Assembly: GCF_029504575.1 (NCBI RefSeq)
Contig: NZ_JAQFII010000001.1
Coordinates: forward strand, 1,326,501 to 1,390,500
DNA from: Streptomyces sp. SPB162
Lineage (GTDB): Bacteria > Actinomycetota > Actinomycetes > Streptomycetales > Streptomycetaceae
Reading direction: 5' to 3'
Length of the DNA stretch: 64,000 nt
A program made the translations under genes and the position numbers. Shown here piece after piece: positions 32,875 to 41,826 of this stretch. Within the stretch, counting starts at the first letter, position 1, and every line of letters begins with the position of its first letter. The notes under the pieces were generated by a model. It did not search any database. It saw only the letters and a program-made list of their open reading frames with translations, and was not told the origin of the DNA.

Positions 32875-35088
32875 TCAGGCGCTCATCGCGTCGGCCAGCG
32901 TGAGGGTGTGCAGATGGTCCGGCGGCCCTGGCCGGGCGTAGTACCAGCCCTGGGCGGTGTCGCAGCCGAGCAGCCCCAGGTGTTCCGCCTGGGTGCGGGT
33001 CTCCACGCCCTCGACGGTCACCGTGAGGCCGAGCGTGTGCGCGAGGGAGACGATGCCCTCGACGATCTTGAGGTCGACGGGGTCGGCGGGGTGCTGCCGG
33101 ATGCCGCGGGTGAAGGCCCGGTCGAGCTTGAGGTTGCTGATCGGCAGCCAGCGCAGCGACGACAGGTTGGAGTAGCCGGTGCCGAAGTCGTCGAGGGCTA
33201 TGTCCACGCCGAGGTCGACCAGCCGGCGCAGCGGCTTGAGGGCGTCCTCGTCAGCGCCGATCAGGGCGCTCTCGGTGACTTCCAGGCAGAGCGCGGTGGG
33301 GTCGAGGCCGGTCTCCTCCAGCACGGCGGCGACCTCGTCGACCAGCCCCGGGTGGTACAGCTGGCACGGGGACAGGTTGACGTTGACCCGGACCGGAAGC
33401 CCGTCGGCGCTCCTGCGCTGCCAGGCGCGCGCCTGCCGGGCGGACTCCTGCAGCACCCAGCGGCCGAGCGGGACGATCTGCCCGGTGCTCTCCGCCAGCG
33501 GTATGAACTGGTCGGGACCGAGCACGCCGTGCAGCGGATGGCACCATCTGACCAGCGCTTCCGCGCCCTGGACGCTGCCGTCGGCGAGCCGGATGAGGGG
33601 CTGGTACTCGATGAAGAACTCGCCGCGCTCCAGGGCGGTCGGCAGCCGGTTCGTCAGGCCGTGCCGGGTGATCGCGCGGGCGTCGGAGTCCGGGTCCGCG
33701 ACCTCGTAGCGGTTGCCGCCCGCGGCCTTGGCCCGGTACATCGTGATGTCGGCGCTGCGCAGCACGTCGGCCGCGCCGCGGGTGCCGGTGGGGCCCTCGA
33801 CGATGCCGATGCTGCCGTGGACGGGCAGCTCGCGCCCGTCGAGGCGGACGGTGGTGGACAGGGCGGCCAGGATCCGGTCGGCCAGGTCGGTGACCTCGCC
33901 CTGCGTCGCGGGGTCGACGATCAGGGCCGCGAACTCGTCGCCGCCGATCCGGGCCACCAGCTGGTCGGGGGCGGTCACGCACGCCTGCAGCCGCTCGGCG
34001 ACCGCGACCAGCAGCCGGTCCCCCACCGCGTGGCCGAGGCTGTCGTTGACGGCCTTGAAGCCGTCGAGGTCGAGGTAGCACAGGCCGAGGCGTTCGGTGC
34101 CGGTCCCGGGCGACAGGGCCTGTTCCAGCCGCTCGAAGAACAGCGCCCGGTTCGGGAGCCCGGTGAGGGTGTCGTGGGTCGCCTCGTGCCGCAGCCGCTC
34201 GGTCAGCAGCCGGGCCTCGGTGATGTCCTCCATGAGCGCCAGCTGGTACTGCGGGACCCCCGAGGAGTCCCTGAGCAGCGACACGGAGAGGTTGGTCCAC
34301 AGGGCGGTGCCGTCGGGCCGGTAGTACGGCTTGGTGATCCGGTACTCGTCGCGCTCACCGCGCACCAGTTCCCCGTACAGCCCCCAGACCTCGGCGCCGT
34401 CCTCCGGGTGCACGAAGTCGCTGACGTTCCGGTTGCGGACGTGGTGCTCGCCGCCGAACATCCGGGTCAGCGCGCCGTTGAGTTCGAGGATCCGTCCGTC
34501 GAGGTCGGCGATTCCGATGCCGATCGCCGCACCTTCGAAAACAGCGCGAAAACGGGCCTCGCTGGCCTGGAGCGCCGTTTCCGCCTCGGCACGGGCGGCG
34601 ATCGCCGCGCGCGAGATGGCCTCCTGCTCGTAGCGGGTGCGCTCCACCAGCGCGCGGGCGAAGCCGGCCGCGACGGCGTGCTGCAGCCGCGCGCAGCGCG
34701 ACCGGCTCTCGTCGGCCGGCAGCGCCTGCGGCGGGCAGTAGAGCACCAGATACGCGTCGACCACGCGCAGGATGCTGGGCAGCGCCTCGGGGTCGGTGCA
34801 GTGCGCCGCGACCAGCGCGGCACCGACCTCGGAGGCCGGGCGCGGGTCGAACGGCGTGGCGCACAGCGCGTCGTCGAGCGTGCGGGCCAGCGGGAGCAGG
34901 TACTCCTCGAACTCGGAGCGCGTCATCGACGTCGCGGTGGCCGGGTAGATGGCGCGGCTCCATATGGTGGCGAAGCGCCGCAGGCCGTCGGCCCGTACGT
35001 TCGTCCCGGTGTCCCCGGTGGCGTCCCGCCCGGTGCCTCCGGCCAGGTGCAGCCCGGAGTCGTCGGTTCCCGCCGGCTGTGAGGTCAC
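32875..35088 (-). CDS. PAS-GGDEF-EAL c-di-GMP enzyme
   Basis: The protein has 737 aa and no membrane helix. An N-terminal ~170-aa helical region is followed by a PAS/PAC module (~175-290), a diguanylate cyclase domain with an intact GGDEF (382-386), and an EAL phosphodiesterase domain (EAL 510-512) with DDFGTGYSNL and KLDRAF motifs. No RxxD inhibitory site precedes GGDEF. Both catalytic motifs are kept, so it may make or break c-di-GMP, the signal that controls BldD and sporulation; related Streptomyces RmdA/RmdB act mainly as phosphodiesterases. Its start overlaps the end of the DUF574 methyltransferase gene (ATGA), so the two are co-translated. Confidence 0.93.
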   Translation of the reverse strand: MTSQPAGTDDSGLHLAGGTGRDATGDTGTNVRADGLRRFATIWSRAIYPATATSMTRSEFEEYLLPLARTLDDALCATPFDPRPASEVGAALVAAHCTDPEALPSILRVVDAYLVLYCPPQALPADESRSRCARLQHAVAAGFARALVERTRYEQEAISRAAIAARAEAETALQASEARFRAVFEGAAIGIGIADLDGRILELNGALTRMFGGEHHVRNRNVSDFVHPEDGAEVWGLYGELVRGERDEYRITKPYYRPDGTALWTNLSVSLLRDSSGVPQYQLALMEDITEARLLTERLRHEATHDTLTGLPNRALFFERLEQALSPGTGTERLGLCYLDLDGFKAVNDSLGHAVGDRLLVAVAERLQACVTAPDQLVARIGGDEFAALIVDPATQGEVTDLADRILAALSTTVRLDGRELPVHGSIGIVEGPTGTRGAADVLRSADITMYRAKAAGGNRYEVADPDSDARAITRHGLTNRLPTALERGEFFIEYQPLIRLADGSVQGAEALVRWCHPLHGVLGPDQFIPLAESTGQIVPLGRWVLQESARQARAWQRRSADGLPVRVNVNLSPCQLYHPGLVDEVAAVLEETGLDPTALCLEVTESALIGADEDALKPLRRLVDLGVDIALDDFGTGYSNLSSLRWLPISNLKLDRAFTRGIRQHPADPVDLKIVEGIVSLAHTLGLTVTVEGVETRTQAEHLGLLGCDTAQGWYYARPGPPDHLHTLTLADAMSA

Positions 35089-35900
35089 GCCTTGAGCCCC
35101 ACGCCGGCGAAGCCGACGAAGGCCGCGGGGTCTTCATCGTGGCCGGCCGGGTTGTCCGGATGCCAGTCGGGCATCGACACGAGACCGGGGTCGACGATGT
35201 CGAAGCCCTCGAAGAACGGGGCCACCTCGGCGCGCGTGCGCATGATCAGCGGGGAGCTGGCCTTGCGGTAGACGCCCTGGACGGCGCCGCCCTGCTCGGC
35301 CGAGATGGGGCCGCCCTCGGTCGAGGCGTGGGTCAGCACCAGCAGGCTGCCGGGGGCGAGAGCGTCCCGCAGTTCGGCCACCGCGGTGACCGGATCGTCC
35401 TCGTCGGGCACGAAGTGGAGGACGGCGACGAGCAGCAGCGCCACCGGCTTGTCGAAGTCGAGCAGTTCGAGCGCCTCGGGACTGGTCAGGATGTCCTTGG
35501 GCTTGCGCAGGTCGGCGGCGGCGATCCGGGCCGTCGGATTGCCGTCGAGCACCGCCCGGCTGTGCGCCACGGCCACCGGGTCGCTGTCGACGTAGAGCAC
35601 CCGGGCACCGGGGCTGGCGGCCTGGGCGACCTCGTGCACGTTGCCGAAGGTGGGTATGCCGGATCCGATGTCCAGGAACTGGGTGATGCCCTGCTCGACG
35701 GCGTAGCGAACCGCTCGGCGCATGAACGCGCGGTTCGCCTGCATGATCTTGGGAAGCCCCGGAAAGAACTCCATGGCCTGACGGGCGGCCTCGCGGTCCA
35801 CCTCGAAGTTGTGCGAACCACCGAGGTAGTAGTCGTAGATGCGCGACACACTCGGTACCGAGAGGTCAATACCCTGGGGTGCCCAGGCGGGACGCTCCAT
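35085..35900 (-). CDS. DUF574 family SAM-dependent methyltransferase
   Basis: The protein has 271 aa. The family N-terminus PSVSRIYDYYLGGSHNF is followed by the SAM-binding FLDIGSGIPT (~77-86), VLYVDSDPVAV and a methyltransferase-like core ending in PDWHPD. This family is much expanded in actinobacteria; substrates are unknown. GGAG lies 6 nt before the ATG at 35900, so this was preferred to the GTG one codon earlier. It is coupled by a 4-bp overlap to a c-di-GMP turnover gene, an arrangement that hints at a shared signal-linked role. Confidence 0.88.
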   Translation of the reverse strand: MERPAWAPQGIDLSVPSVSRIYDYYLGGSHNFEVDREAARQAMEFFPGLPKIMQANRAFMRRAVRYAVEQGITQFLDIGSGIPTFGNVHEVAQAASPGARVLYVDSDPVAVAHSRAVLDGNPTARIAAADLRKPKDILTSPEALELLDFDKPVALLLVAVLHFVPDEDDPVTAVAELRDALAPGSLLVLTHASTEGGPISAEQGGAVQGVYRKASSPLIMRTRAEVAPFFEGFDIVDPGLVSMPDWHPDNPAGHDEDPAAFVGFAGVGLKA

Positions 35901-36080
35901 CACGGTCTCCAGCTCATCAGATGATCTTGGTCAGCCCAAGATACCGGCCTACTCTCCACCAAAGGCTATCGATCACCGGAGCTAAGCGGAATATCATCCG
36001 GAAATGGTCCGTCCGTTTTCGGCGAGAACTCCCGGCATATGCACCTGCCAAAACGCGCCGGTGCGGATTCGCGCACATGT

Positions 36081-36113
36081 ACGGGTCCACCGGCCGTCGA
36101 CCGGTGGACCCGT
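36081..36113. terminator. Terminator hairpin downstream of chitinase
   Basis: A 13-bp perfect stem ACGGGTCCACCGG/CCGGTGGACCCGT closes a 7-nt loop, about 57 bp after the chitinase stop. The rest of 35901-36169 holds the methyltransferase promoter and no gene. Confidence 0.75.
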
Positions 36114-36169
36114 ACTGCGCCGCGGTCCCGGCGGTGCGTGCCGTGACCGGGCCGGACTTCAGGGAGACG

Positions 36170-37411
36170 TCAGCAGGCGCCCTCGTCCAGCCAGACGCCC
36201 CACTCGCCGGTGGTGCCGGGCTCCTCGTTCTGCGTCCACCACTTGGCCTTCCACTTGTGGCCCTTGTGGGAGACCTCGTTGCCGTTGACGTATACCGCGG
36301 AACCGCTCCACGCCGCCACCGTGCACTGGCCCGGGGGGTTGGTCGGAGGCGTGGTCGGCGGGGTCGTCGGGGGGTTCGTGGGCGGGGTCGCCCCGGCGAA
36401 CTTCACCGAGAACTTGGCGAATTCCCAAGGGGTCTGCGGAACGCTGCTGCACACGCCCGAAGTGGTGCCGTTGTCGGGCGGAGTGCACTGCCGGTCACGG
36501 TTGAGTGACCAGAAGGTGAACCGGCCCATCGCGTGACTCGTGGCGTAGTCGAGCACCGTCTGGAAATCGGCCTGCCGGAAGTATTCGCCGGTATCGCTGC
36601 GGCCGTTCATTCCGGAGAAGCCCTCGTGGGCGTAGGCCGTAGCGGCGTTCCAGCCGAACGTCGTCTGCAGGATCGTGTTGAAGTTGGTCAGGGCGCTGGT
36701 CTGCGCCGCGGCGCTGTTGAAGCCGCCGTCGAACGGCATGATGGAGAAGTTGTTGGGCGTGAAGCCCTGCGCCTTGGCCTCGTTGAGCATCTGCTTGCCG
36801 AACCAGCCGGTGCCGTCGGCGGTGCCGGCCGTGGTCACCGAGACGTAGAGGCCGGGGTTGTTCGACTGGAGGATCTTCGCGGCGCCGATCTCGTGGGCGA
36901 TCGCGGTGGTGTTCTCGTACTCCGGCTCCTCGAGGTCGAAGTCGATCGCCTTCAACTGGTACTTGCTGATGACCTGCTGGTACGCGGCGGCGGTCGCCTC
37001 CGAGGTGGAGCAGGCCTGGCCGAGTTTGGTGCCGCCGTAACCGCCGATGGAGACGGAGACGTCGCCGCCCTTGGCGCGGATCCCGCTGATCACCGCGGCG
37101 ACCGCGGTGTCGGAGGAGACGGCCGCGGTTCCGTCCCAGGTCGGGCTGCAGCCACCGCCGTTGGGCGCGAGGATGAACGCGAGCTGGAACGCCTTGAGCC
37201 CGGTGGCGTCCATGATCGCCCCCGCGTCGGGCGGGTTGTTGTCCCGGGGCATCAGATAGGGCGCCGCCGCGTACCAGTTGTTGCCCAGGGCGGCCGCCGA
37301 GGTCTCGGCGCCGGATGCCTGGCCGGTGCCCAGCGTGGCGGCGGCGGCGAGTCCGGCTGCCGCGAGGGTGGCTGCCGCCACCCCGGAACAGAGTGCTTTG
37401 AGGCGCTTCAC
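36170..37411 (-). CDS. Secreted GH18 chitinase with C-terminal chitin-binding domain
   Basis: The protein has 413 aa. A signal peptide (~1-35) precedes the GH18 barrel with SIGG (121-124) and the catalytic DFDLE (157-161; Glu161 is the acid). After Thr/Pro linker PTNPPTTPP (~340-362) comes a CBM5/12 (ChtBD3) module with AWSGSAVYVNGNEVSHKG and KAKWWTQNEEPG. It hydrolyses chitin outside the cell and holds on to the polymer through the binding module. The promoter carries the 12-bp direct repeats known from Streptomyces chitinase genes, so chitin induction and glucose repression with DasR input are expected. Confidence 0.93.
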   Translation of the reverse strand: MKRLKALCSGVAAATLAAAGLAAAATLGTGQASGAETSAAALGNNWYAAAPYLMPRDNNPPDAGAIMDATGLKAFQLAFILAPNGGGCSPTWDGTAAVSSDTAVAAVISGIRAKGGDVSVSIGGYGGTKLGQACSTSEATAAAYQQVISKYQLKAIDFDLEEPEYENTTAIAHEIGAAKILQSNNPGLYVSVTTAGTADGTGWFGKQMLNEAKAQGFTPNNFSIMPFDGGFNSAAAQTSALTNFNTILQTTFGWNAATAYAHEGFSGMNGRSDTGEYFRQADFQTVLDYATSHAMGRFTFWSLNRDRQCTPPDNGTTSGVCSSVPQTPWEFAKFSVKFAGATPPTNPPTTPPTTPPTNPPGQCTVAAWSGSAVYVNGNEVSHKGHKWKAKWWTQNEEPGTTGEWGVWLDEGAC

Positions 37412-37475
37412 GTCGTACCTCCTGTGGGGGGAAACGCAGCCAGAATCCAGCCGTGACGCGACCCCGTCAAGGCTT

Positions 37476-37499
37476 TGGACTAGACCTAGGACTAAACCA
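37476..37499 (-). promoter_or_regulatory. Chitinase-type 12-bp direct repeats (DasR-like site)
   Basis: TGGACTAGACCT (37476-37487) and AGGACTAAACCA (37488-37499) form two adjacent 12-bp repeats, read on the given strand. They match the pattern of the repeat that overlaps promoters of Streptomyces chitinases (TGGTCYAGACCT type) and part of the DasR element. They lie 65 bp before the chitinase start. Confidence 0.75.
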
Positions 37500-37525
37500 C
37501 TAGAAGCCTGCGACCTGGCGTCCCG

Positions 37526-38410
37526 TCAGATCTTGAAGAGAACTGACGCGTTGTCGTGGCACACGGCGCGCAGCCAGGCGTCCCCGAGGCCGAGTCGCCG
37601 CAGCGACTCCAGGCCATGGGCGTAGGCATACGGGATGTTCGGGAAGTCGCTCCCCCACAGGATCCGGTCGCCGAGGTCCGCGAGCCGGGCGTACTCCCCC
37701 TTCGGCAGCGGGGCGGACTCCTCGGAGAAGTCGGTGAACGCCATCGTCGTGTCCAGCAGCACGCCGGGGTGGCGTTCGGCCAGGTCGAGGAAGGCGGTGT
37801 AGTCGGGCATCCCCATGTGCGCGACGACCAGCCGCAGCCCGGGGTGCCGGGCCAGCACCCGGGCGATCGGGCCCGGACCGGTGAACGCGCCGGGCACCGG
37901 CCCCGACCCGCAGTGCGTCACCACCGGGATCCCGGCTTCGGCCAGCAGCCCCCAGACCGGTCGCAGCAAGGGGTCGTCGGGGTCGTAGGCACCCACCTGG
38001 ACATGCGACTTGAAGACCCGGGCGCCGCCCTCGACGGCCGTCCGGACGTAGCGGGCGGCGCCCTCCTCCGGGAAGAAGGTGGCGGTGCTCAGGCAGTCCG
38101 GCGTGCGGGCGGCGAAGTCCGCCGCCCAGCTGTTCAGCCAGCGCGCCATACCCGGTTTGTGCGGATAGACCATCGAGGTGAACGCCCGGACGCCGAAGCC
38201 GCGCAGCACCGCGAGCCGCTCGTCCTCCTGGTGGCGGTAGGCGATGGGCCAGTGCCGGCCCACGAGCGGTCCGGCGGCGTCGAAGTACGCCCACACCTTG
38301 TCCAGCACGCGCTCCGGCATGAAGTGCGTGTGCACGTCGATCAGCCCCGGCAGCCCGAGACCGCGCCAGAACGCGGTCACCCGTGCGTCGTCCGCGCCCG
38401 TCTCCACCAT
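37526..38410 (-). CDS. Amidohydrolase (Amidohydro_2 TIM-barrel)
   Basis: The protein has 294 aa. Motifs IDVHTHFMP (metal ligands), SHVQVGAYDPDD, VVTHCGSGP, LVVAHMGMPDY and WGSDFPNIPY fit the ACMSD/LigW-type amidohydrolase family (decarboxylase or lactonase). GGAGG lies 8-9 nt upstream of the ATG. The substrate is unknown. It lies between divergent gene starts and the chitinase, whose promoter it abuts; the two are transcribed in the same direction but separated by the chitinase operator. Confidence 0.87.
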   Translation of the reverse strand: MVETGADDARVTAFWRGLGLPGLIDVHTHFMPERVLDKVWAYFDAAGPLVGRHWPIAYRHQEDERLAVLRGFGVRAFTSMVYPHKPGMARWLNSWAADFAARTPDCLSTATFFPEEGAARYVRTAVEGGARVFKSHVQVGAYDPDDPLLRPVWGLLAEAGIPVVTHCGSGPVPGAFTGPGPIARVLARHPGLRLVVAHMGMPDYTAFLDLAERHPGVLLDTTMAFTDFSEESAPLPKGEYARLADLGDRILWGSDFPNIPYAYAHGLESLRRLGLGDAWLRAVCHDNASVLFKI

Positions 38411-38600
38411 GCGGGGGCCTCCGCCCGTTCCGTACGGTCCCGCTCCGTCCGGTCGGCGGCGTCCGTCCGGGTCCCGGGGTCCGTCCGGACATGATCGCAG
38501 AGGGCCCCGAGCCGGTGGTGGCCCGTCGGCCCGGCCCGTGCTTTCGGGCCGCGGCCCTGGCCGGGTCGCAATTGTCGGTCGGGCGGCGGATCCTGGCCCT

Positions 38601-38891
38601 ATGGGAAACACCTATCGGGGCTGGGCGACAGTGATAGCGGACGGTGCCGGAACTCCGGTCGAGGCCGATCTCTACGCGATCCAGGAGAAGGGCCGCCTCT
38701 CGGCCTGGCACGGCAGTCTCCACGCCGCCGCGGGCGGCAGCCGGTGGGCGGTGCGCGGCCGGACGCTGGACCTGCGGTTGCCCAACGGGCGGCAGGGAGA
38801 GTGCGTCATCACCAAGGTGTTCCCGGAGACGGGACGCGCCGAGGTGACCGGGAACGGACCGGTGCCGTTCGGGGCGGAGCCCGGGAGGTAG
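38601..38891 (+). CDS. Conserved hypothetical small protein, 96 aa
   Basis: The 96-aa protein is soluble and beta-rich by appearance: YRGWATVIADGAGTPVEADLY, then alternating strands to ITKVFPETGRAEVTGNG. It has no Cys pair or membrane helix. No family is recognised. The ATG at 38601 lies in a clear G/C-phase-consistent frame but has no strong ribosome site. A strong terminator follows, so it is probably a separate transcript. Confidence 0.6.
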   Translation: MGNTYRGWATVIADGAGTPVEADLYAIQEKGRLSAWHGSLHAAAGGSRWAVRGRTLDLRLPNGRQGECVITKVFPETGRAEVTGNGPVPFGAEPGR

Positions 38892-38924
38892 CGGGATTGC
38901 GGCGACGCCCGGCCGTGCCGCGGT

Positions 38925-38959
38925 ACGGGTCCCCTCCGGCGCGGCCGGAGGGGACCCGT
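38925..38959. terminator. Bidirectional terminator, 16-bp stem
   Basis: Positions 38925-38940 pair perfectly with 38944-38959 around a 3-nt loop, between convergent genes. Confidence 0.85.
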
Positions 38960-38964
38960 CAGCG

Positions 38965-40374
38965 TCAGTGGACGCCGACGGAGGCCAGGGCGCGGCGCTG
39001 GCCCGGGCTCGGGTGGGCCGGCCAGTAGAGGTAGCAGACGCCGCCGGTCCCGCTGCTGACCTTGCCCGAGGCGTTGTAGCGCTTGGTCCGCAGCCAGATC
39101 GTCTCGAACTGGGACCGCTTGTAGACGTGGCGCACCGCGTCGTCGCCGGAGCAGGCCGGGTCGTTGGCCACCACGTCGCCGTCGGCGGTGAAGCCGGCGA
39201 CGCACATCAGATGGCCGGAGGTGCCGTAGCCGGCGCCGTCCAGCTCGGTGGCGAGGAAGGACTGGGACGTTATCACCGGGATGCCGGCGCGGATCAGCCG
39301 TTCGACGTCGTCCAGCGAGCGCAGCCGCGTGATGACGGCCTGCAGGTCGCGGTAGGTCGCGGCGTAGGCGGCGTTGAACGGCCAGTTGCCGCAGCCCTCG
39401 TACTGGTAGTCGTACGTGAAGCGGGCCGCGTGGTCGACCTGCGGATCGGCGTAGGCCGGGTCCACCCAGGCGAGGTCGGCCGCGGAGGGCCCCCGGCCCC
39501 AGTACTCGACGACCATCTGCGACGACGTCGGGCTGCACCAGGCCTCACCGCCGTTGTCGTACTGCGGGTACTGGCCCTTGTGGACGTTCTGCGAGTAGCG
39601 CGGCACCGGGAGTTCGACCCCCGCGCCCGTGCCGGGCACCGAGGCCGGCACGGTGAAGCGGTCCGGGATGGTGGAGGCCATCGCGCCCAGCCGCCAGAGC
39701 GTCGGGGAGAGCCGACTGCCGGGCTTGCGGTACAGGGTCGCCCGCAGCCGGTACGAGGCGAGCAGCGGACCGGTCGCCGCGTCGTCGATGGAGAAGGTGT
39801 CGGTCCAGATGCTGCTCTTGCCGTCGGTCTGGCCGTCGACCGAGGTGCGCCTGATGTCGCCGTCCCCCGAGGCCCAGCGGCCCAGGACGTAGGCGGGGGT
39901 GGCCGTGCCGTCGGTGTAGGTGCCGAGGAGCTCGACCTGGAGCCAGGTGCCGGCCGGGGTGCGGGCGTTCCACGACGCGATCAGTTCGCTCGCCGGGTGG
40001 CTCAGGGTGTGCACCGGGGAGGCCCAGGTGGCGGAGTCCCAGGTGGACGTGGTGCCGGTGTGCGGGTCGGTGTAGGCCAGTGAACCGGTGGGGTGGTCGA
40101 TGACCAGGCCCGGCCGCGCCCCCGGCACCGGGCGGGTGCCGGCGCGTTCGCCGCTCCGCCAGTCGGTGTACGAGGTCCAGCCGGTGTACTCCACCGGCGC
40201 GCTGTCCGCCGGGGCGTCGTGGGGCGGAGCGCCCCGGTCCGCGGCCCCCGCGTCTCCGGGCCTCCCGGCGGCTCGCGGGGCTGCGGCCGCCCGGGTCGCG
40301 GGCGCGGCGGCGGTGGCGGCGACGGCGGCGAGCGCGGCGGTCAGGACGGTGCGCCGCGGAGCGGGTCTGGTCAT
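38965..40374 (-). CDS. Secreted C39-like peptidase family protein
   Basis: The protein has 469 aa. The N-terminus RRTVLTAALAAVAA is a twin-arginine-type signal peptide. A beta-rich middle domain (~75-260) precedes the C39-like cysteine peptidase domain with GEAWCSPTS (Cys), SGHLMCVAGF (His) and VVANDPA (Asp). GAGGGGA precedes the ATG. Such proteins are widespread in Streptomyces; their substrate is unknown. It ends at a strong terminator and stands alone. Confidence 0.85.
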   Translation of the reverse strand: MTRPAPRRTVLTAALAAVAATAAAPATRAAAAPRAAGRPGDAGAADRGAPPHDAPADSAPVEYTGWTSYTDWRSGERAGTRPVPGARPGLVIDHPTGSLAYTDPHTGTTSTWDSATWASPVHTLSHPASELIASWNARTPAGTWLQVELLGTYTDGTATPAYVLGRWASGDGDIRRTSVDGQTDGKSSIWTDTFSIDDAATGPLLASYRLRATLYRKPGSRLSPTLWRLGAMASTIPDRFTVPASVPGTGAGVELPVPRYSQNVHKGQYPQYDNGGEAWCSPTSSQMVVEYWGRGPSAADLAWVDPAYADPQVDHAARFTYDYQYEGCGNWPFNAAYAATYRDLQAVITRLRSLDDVERLIRAGIPVITSQSFLATELDGAGYGTSGHLMCVAGFTADGDVVANDPACSGDDAVRHVYKRSQFETIWLRTKRYNASGKVSSGTGGVCYLYWPAHPSPGQRRALASVGVH

Positions 40375-40588
40375 GGCGGTGTTCCCCTCGCTGTGAACGA
40401 CGGAGTCGGTCCTGCCGCGTCGGCGGGCACGCGGTGGATGCGCCTTACTATCGCGGCTCCCCCGGCGTTTCTGCCAGGGTTTCCGCCGCGCGCCACGGAG
40501 CAACATTGGCGCAGACCACTGGCACTCGGCCGGGACGAACACCCAGGTCCGGCCCTTCGCCGCGGTGTCGGACCAGGGCCCCGTCGTG

Positions 40589-41725
40589 CTACCCCGGCAG
40601 CACGACGAGGTCACGGCCCGTCAGGTTCAGCCGCTCGCCGGAGTTCTCGGTGCAGATCGCGATGTCCTCGATGCGGGCGCCGAACCGGCCGGGGAGGTAG
40701 ATGCCGGGTTCGATGGAGAAGGCCATGCCCGGCTCCAGCGGGCGGTCGCTGCCCGCGACGATGTACGGCTCCTCGTGGGTCTCCAGGCCGATGCCGTGCC
40801 CGGTCCGGTGGATGAAGTGGTCGCCGTAGCCGGCGGCGGCGATGATGTCGCGGCCGACCGCGTCCAGCGCCTCGGCGGTGATCCCCGGGCGCACCGCCTC
40901 GACCTGCGCGTGCTGCGCGCGCTGCAGCACGTCGTACAACTCCCGGAAGTCGGCGTGCGGTTCTCCGACGGCGTAGGTGCGCGTCGAGTCGGAGCAGTAG
41001 CCGTCCTCGGTGGTGCCGCCGATGTCGACCACGACGGGATCGCCGGCCTTGACGACGCGGTCGGAGACCTCGTGGTGCGGGCTGGCGCCGTTGGGTCCCG
41101 AGGCGACGATGACGAAGTCGACGGTCGCGTGGTCCGTCGCGAGGATCGCGTCCGCGATGTCACGGGCGACCTCGCGCTCGGTGCGGCCGGCCCGCAGCCA
41201 TTCGCCCATCCTGCGGTGCACCCGGTCGATCGCGGCCCCCGCCCGCCGCAGCGCCGCCACCTCGGCCGGGCTCTTGCGCATCCGCAGCTCCTGGAGCACC
41301 TCGCCGGCCAGGATCGCCTCGGTCTTCGGCAGCGCGGCGGTGAAGGCGAGCAGTTTCTCGGCCCACATGTGGTTGTCGACCGCGACCCGGCGCACCCCGG
41401 CCGGCAGCCGGCCGGCGATCAGCCGGTAGGGGTCGTCGGTCTCGGCGAAGCCGGTGATGTCGATGCCGAGGGCGCCGACGGGCGAGGCCAGCGCGGCCGG
41501 CCGTTCCAGGGCGGGGACGACGAGGAAGGCGTCGCCCTCGGCGGGCACCACCAGGCACGTCAGGCGCTCCAGCGGCAGCGCGTGGTAGCCGGTGAGGTAG
41601 CGCAGGTCTGCGCCGGGCGAGATGAGCAGGGCGTCGAGACCCGCACCCGCGGCGGCCTTGCGGGCGAGTTCGAGACGCTCGGCCGGGAACAGCCCGGCGG
41701 AGGCGGAAGCGGAGGAGTCGGTCAC
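40589..41725 (-). CDS. M24 aminopeptidase (Xaa-Pro dipeptidase-like)
   Basis: The protein has 378 aa. A creatinase N-terminal domain precedes the pita-bread M24 fold with metal-ligand motifs VVVDIGGTTEDGYCSD (Asp), RTGHGIGLETHEEPY (His), SIEPGIYLPG (Glu) and GARIEDIA (Glu). It removes residues N-terminal to Pro from peptides in the cytosol and is likely part of peptide turnover. It is divergent from the ATP-binding kinase-like gene 101 bp away. Confidence 0.92.
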   Translation of the reverse strand: MTDSSASASAGLFPAERLELARKAAAGAGLDALLISPGADLRYLTGYHALPLERLTCLVVPAEGDAFLVVPALERPAALASPVGALGIDITGFAETDDPYRLIAGRLPAGVRRVAVDNHMWAEKLLAFTAALPKTEAILAGEVLQELRMRKSPAEVAALRRAGAAIDRVHRRMGEWLRAGRTEREVARDIADAILATDHATVDFVIVASGPNGASPHHEVSDRVVKAGDPVVVDIGGTTEDGYCSDSTRTYAVGEPHADFRELYDVLQRAQHAQVEAVRPGITAEALDAVGRDIIAAAGYGDHFIHRTGHGIGLETHEEPYIVAGSDRPLEPGMAFSIEPGIYLPGRFGARIEDIAICTENSGERLNLTGRDLVVLPG

Positions 41726-41826
41726 GCGTCACACCGTAGACGCCTGCGGCGTCCGGCGGAGGGCGCCCGGCAGGACGCGTCGCGGCCCCGGCCGCGCCGT
41801 ACCGCGGGCTCGCTACGCTGAGCCCG

